A stretch of DNA of 41,998 nucleotides. It comes from an uncultured Clostridia bacterium (GTDB taxonomy: Bacteria > Bacillota > Clostridia > Oscillospirales > Acutalibacteraceae). The DNA lies in contig CANQLX010000009.1 in NCBI GenBank assembly GCA_947624835.1, positions 1-41,998 of the forward strand, in the 5' to 3' direction. The notes below the pieces were generated by a model. The model searched no databases and was not told the origin of the DNA. It saw only the letters and a list, made by a program, of their open reading frames with translations. The position numbers and the translations under genes were made by a program. How positions within the stretch are numbered: position 1 is the stretch's first letter; the number at the start of each line of letters is the position of its first letter. Positions 41,418 through 41,998 of this stretch are shown piece after piece.

Positions 41418-41903
41418 TTAATATCCAAAAACACCTTCAAGTGATTCGTCATTTATGATCCAGTCATTTACATCGACAACAGTATACTTTTCTTTGGTGT
41501 TGCGTATTATGACCTGCGAAATTCCCGCATTGATTATCATACGTTTACACATTGAGCAGGCGGAGGCATTCTCGACATACTCTCCTGTTACGGCGTCCTT
41601 TCCCACAAGATATAGAATCGACCCGATCATATCCTCACGTCTGGCATGAATTACGGCATTTTGCTCCGCATGTACCGAACGGCAAAGCTCATAACGTTCC
41701 CCACGGGGAATTTTCAGTGTTTCGCGAACGCATACCCCGAGATCCGTACAGTTCTTTCTGCCTCTCGGTGCACCCACATAGCCTGTTGATATTATCTGAT
41801 CATTCTTAACTATAATTGCACCGTAATTACGGCGCAGGCAAGTTCCTCTTTCAAGAACTGTTTCCGCTATATCAAGGTAATATCTTATTTTGTCCGTACG
41901 CAT
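41418..41903 (-). CDS. Deoxycytidylate (dCMP) deaminase family protein
   Basis: The enzyme family deaminates dCMP to dUMP for dTMP synthesis; ComEB in Bacillus is a relative. The 161-residue protein has TCLRRNYGAIIVKNDQIIST, GYVGAPRGRKNC, the zinc motif SVHAEQNAV (His and catalytic Glu) and the second motif ACSMCKRMIINAG (two Cys). Additional Cys residues at CTDLGVC may bind a structural zinc as in phage T4 deaminase. GGAGG lies 6 bp before the ATG. It may be the first gene of a pyrimidine operon with pyrK and pyrD. Confidence 0.9.
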   Translation of the reverse strand: MRTDKIRYYLDIAETVLERGTCLRRNYGAIIVKNDQIISTGYVGAPRGRKNCTDLGVCVRETLKIPRGERYELCRSVHAEQNAVIHARREDMIGSILYLVGKDAVTGEYVENASACSMCKRMIINAGISQVIIRNTKEKYTVVDVNDWIINDESLEGVFGY

Positions 41904-41937
41904 AATACTTCCTCCATTAATTTACTCTACAAAGACA

Positions 41938-41967
41938 ATTATATAATAAAAACCCCGGGAAATGCAA
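41938..41967 (-). promoter_or_regulatory. Promoter of the dCMP deaminase gene
   Basis: Minus-strand TTGCAT (41967-41962) and TATAAT (41943-41938) with an 18-bp spacer, about 35 bp before the ATG. Confidence 0.6.
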
Positions 41968-41998
41968 TAGGAAACTGCTTTTACATATGAAAAATTAT

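Noticed and set aside
41552-41583. dCMP deaminase as inactive because Pro is missing before the Cys pair
   Set aside because: HAEQNA and both zinc-binding Cys are present; the residue before the first Cys varies in clostridial members.
1-41998. CRISPR array, prophage or intact insertion sequence
   Set aside because: No regularly spaced repeats, no phage structural or integrase genes and no transposase with terminal repeats were found. The only phage-named gene (DUF5131) is isolated.

Overview
The window reads as the chromosome of a low-GC, anaerobic, endospore-forming Firmicute of the class Clostridia, probably a gut Ruminococcaceae/Oscillospirales-type organism. The genus is a guess. Support comes from spoIIR and a sigma-H-like factor, AGGAGG-type ribosome sites, strong TTGACA-N17-TATAAT promoters, an AT-rich base composition, an oxygen-sensitive radical-SAM thiH route to thiazole, and a PyrK/PyrD type 1B dihydroorotate dehydrogenase. 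No rRNA, standard tRNA, CRISPR array, prophage or intact insertion sequence was found.

Layout. 1-4.75 kb: 5' half of metA, a zinc-ribbon membrane protein, an LD-carboxypeptidase, spoIIR and a DUF421 protein. 4.9-9.5 kb: citrate synthase, gene debris including the tail of a pyroglutamyl-peptidase-like gene, an anchored unknown protein, and the comM/yifB ATPase with a 23-bp palindrome over its promoter. 9.7-10.8 kb: a sigma-H-like gene and a zinc-ribbon gene separated by a tRNA-like cloverleaf followed by six T. 10.86-16.1 kb (minus): a five-gene operon of an ABC ATPase, permease, GldG-like protein, DUF4340 protein and GtrA protein. 16.2-16.9 kb: exodeoxyribonuclease III. 17.3-21.2 kb: a palindrome-controlled operon of a membrane-tethered Xre-type regulator, a divergent asparaginase and a NatA/NatB-like exporter.

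21.3-25.6 kb: a TetR-controlled redox operon (iron alcohol dehydrogenase, aldo/keto reductase, CMD-cupin fusion). Its distal part is eroded: a flavodoxin-type stub, a lipoprotein stub and a DUF362 fragment remain. 25.7-28.4 kb (minus): a cyclophilin-like lipoprotein and a GntR(YtrA)/ABC ATPase/permease operon. Its ATPase carries one in-frame TAA, and its promoter overlaps a perfect 13-bp inverted repeat. 28.5-32.9 kb: a complete TPP-riboswitch unit, thiE-thiS-thiF-thiG-thiH-thiE2, ended by a small terminator. 33-37.5 kb: a DUF5131 protein, an unknown protein, an Lrp/aminotransferase pair and ispE. 37.5-42 kb (minus): VanZ-like, RuvX and histidine phosphatase genes, then pyrD, pyrK and a dCMP deaminase.

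The thi genes build the thiazole moiety (ThiS/F/G/H) and join it to the pyrimidine moiety (ThiE) under thiamine pyrophosphate control. The pyr and dCMP deaminase genes serve pyrimidine supply. The items most worth follow-up are the tRNA-like leader element, the Xre/asparaginase/NatAB operon, the Gld-like operon, the nonsense codon in the YtrA-linked ATPase, and several unassigned palindromic operators.
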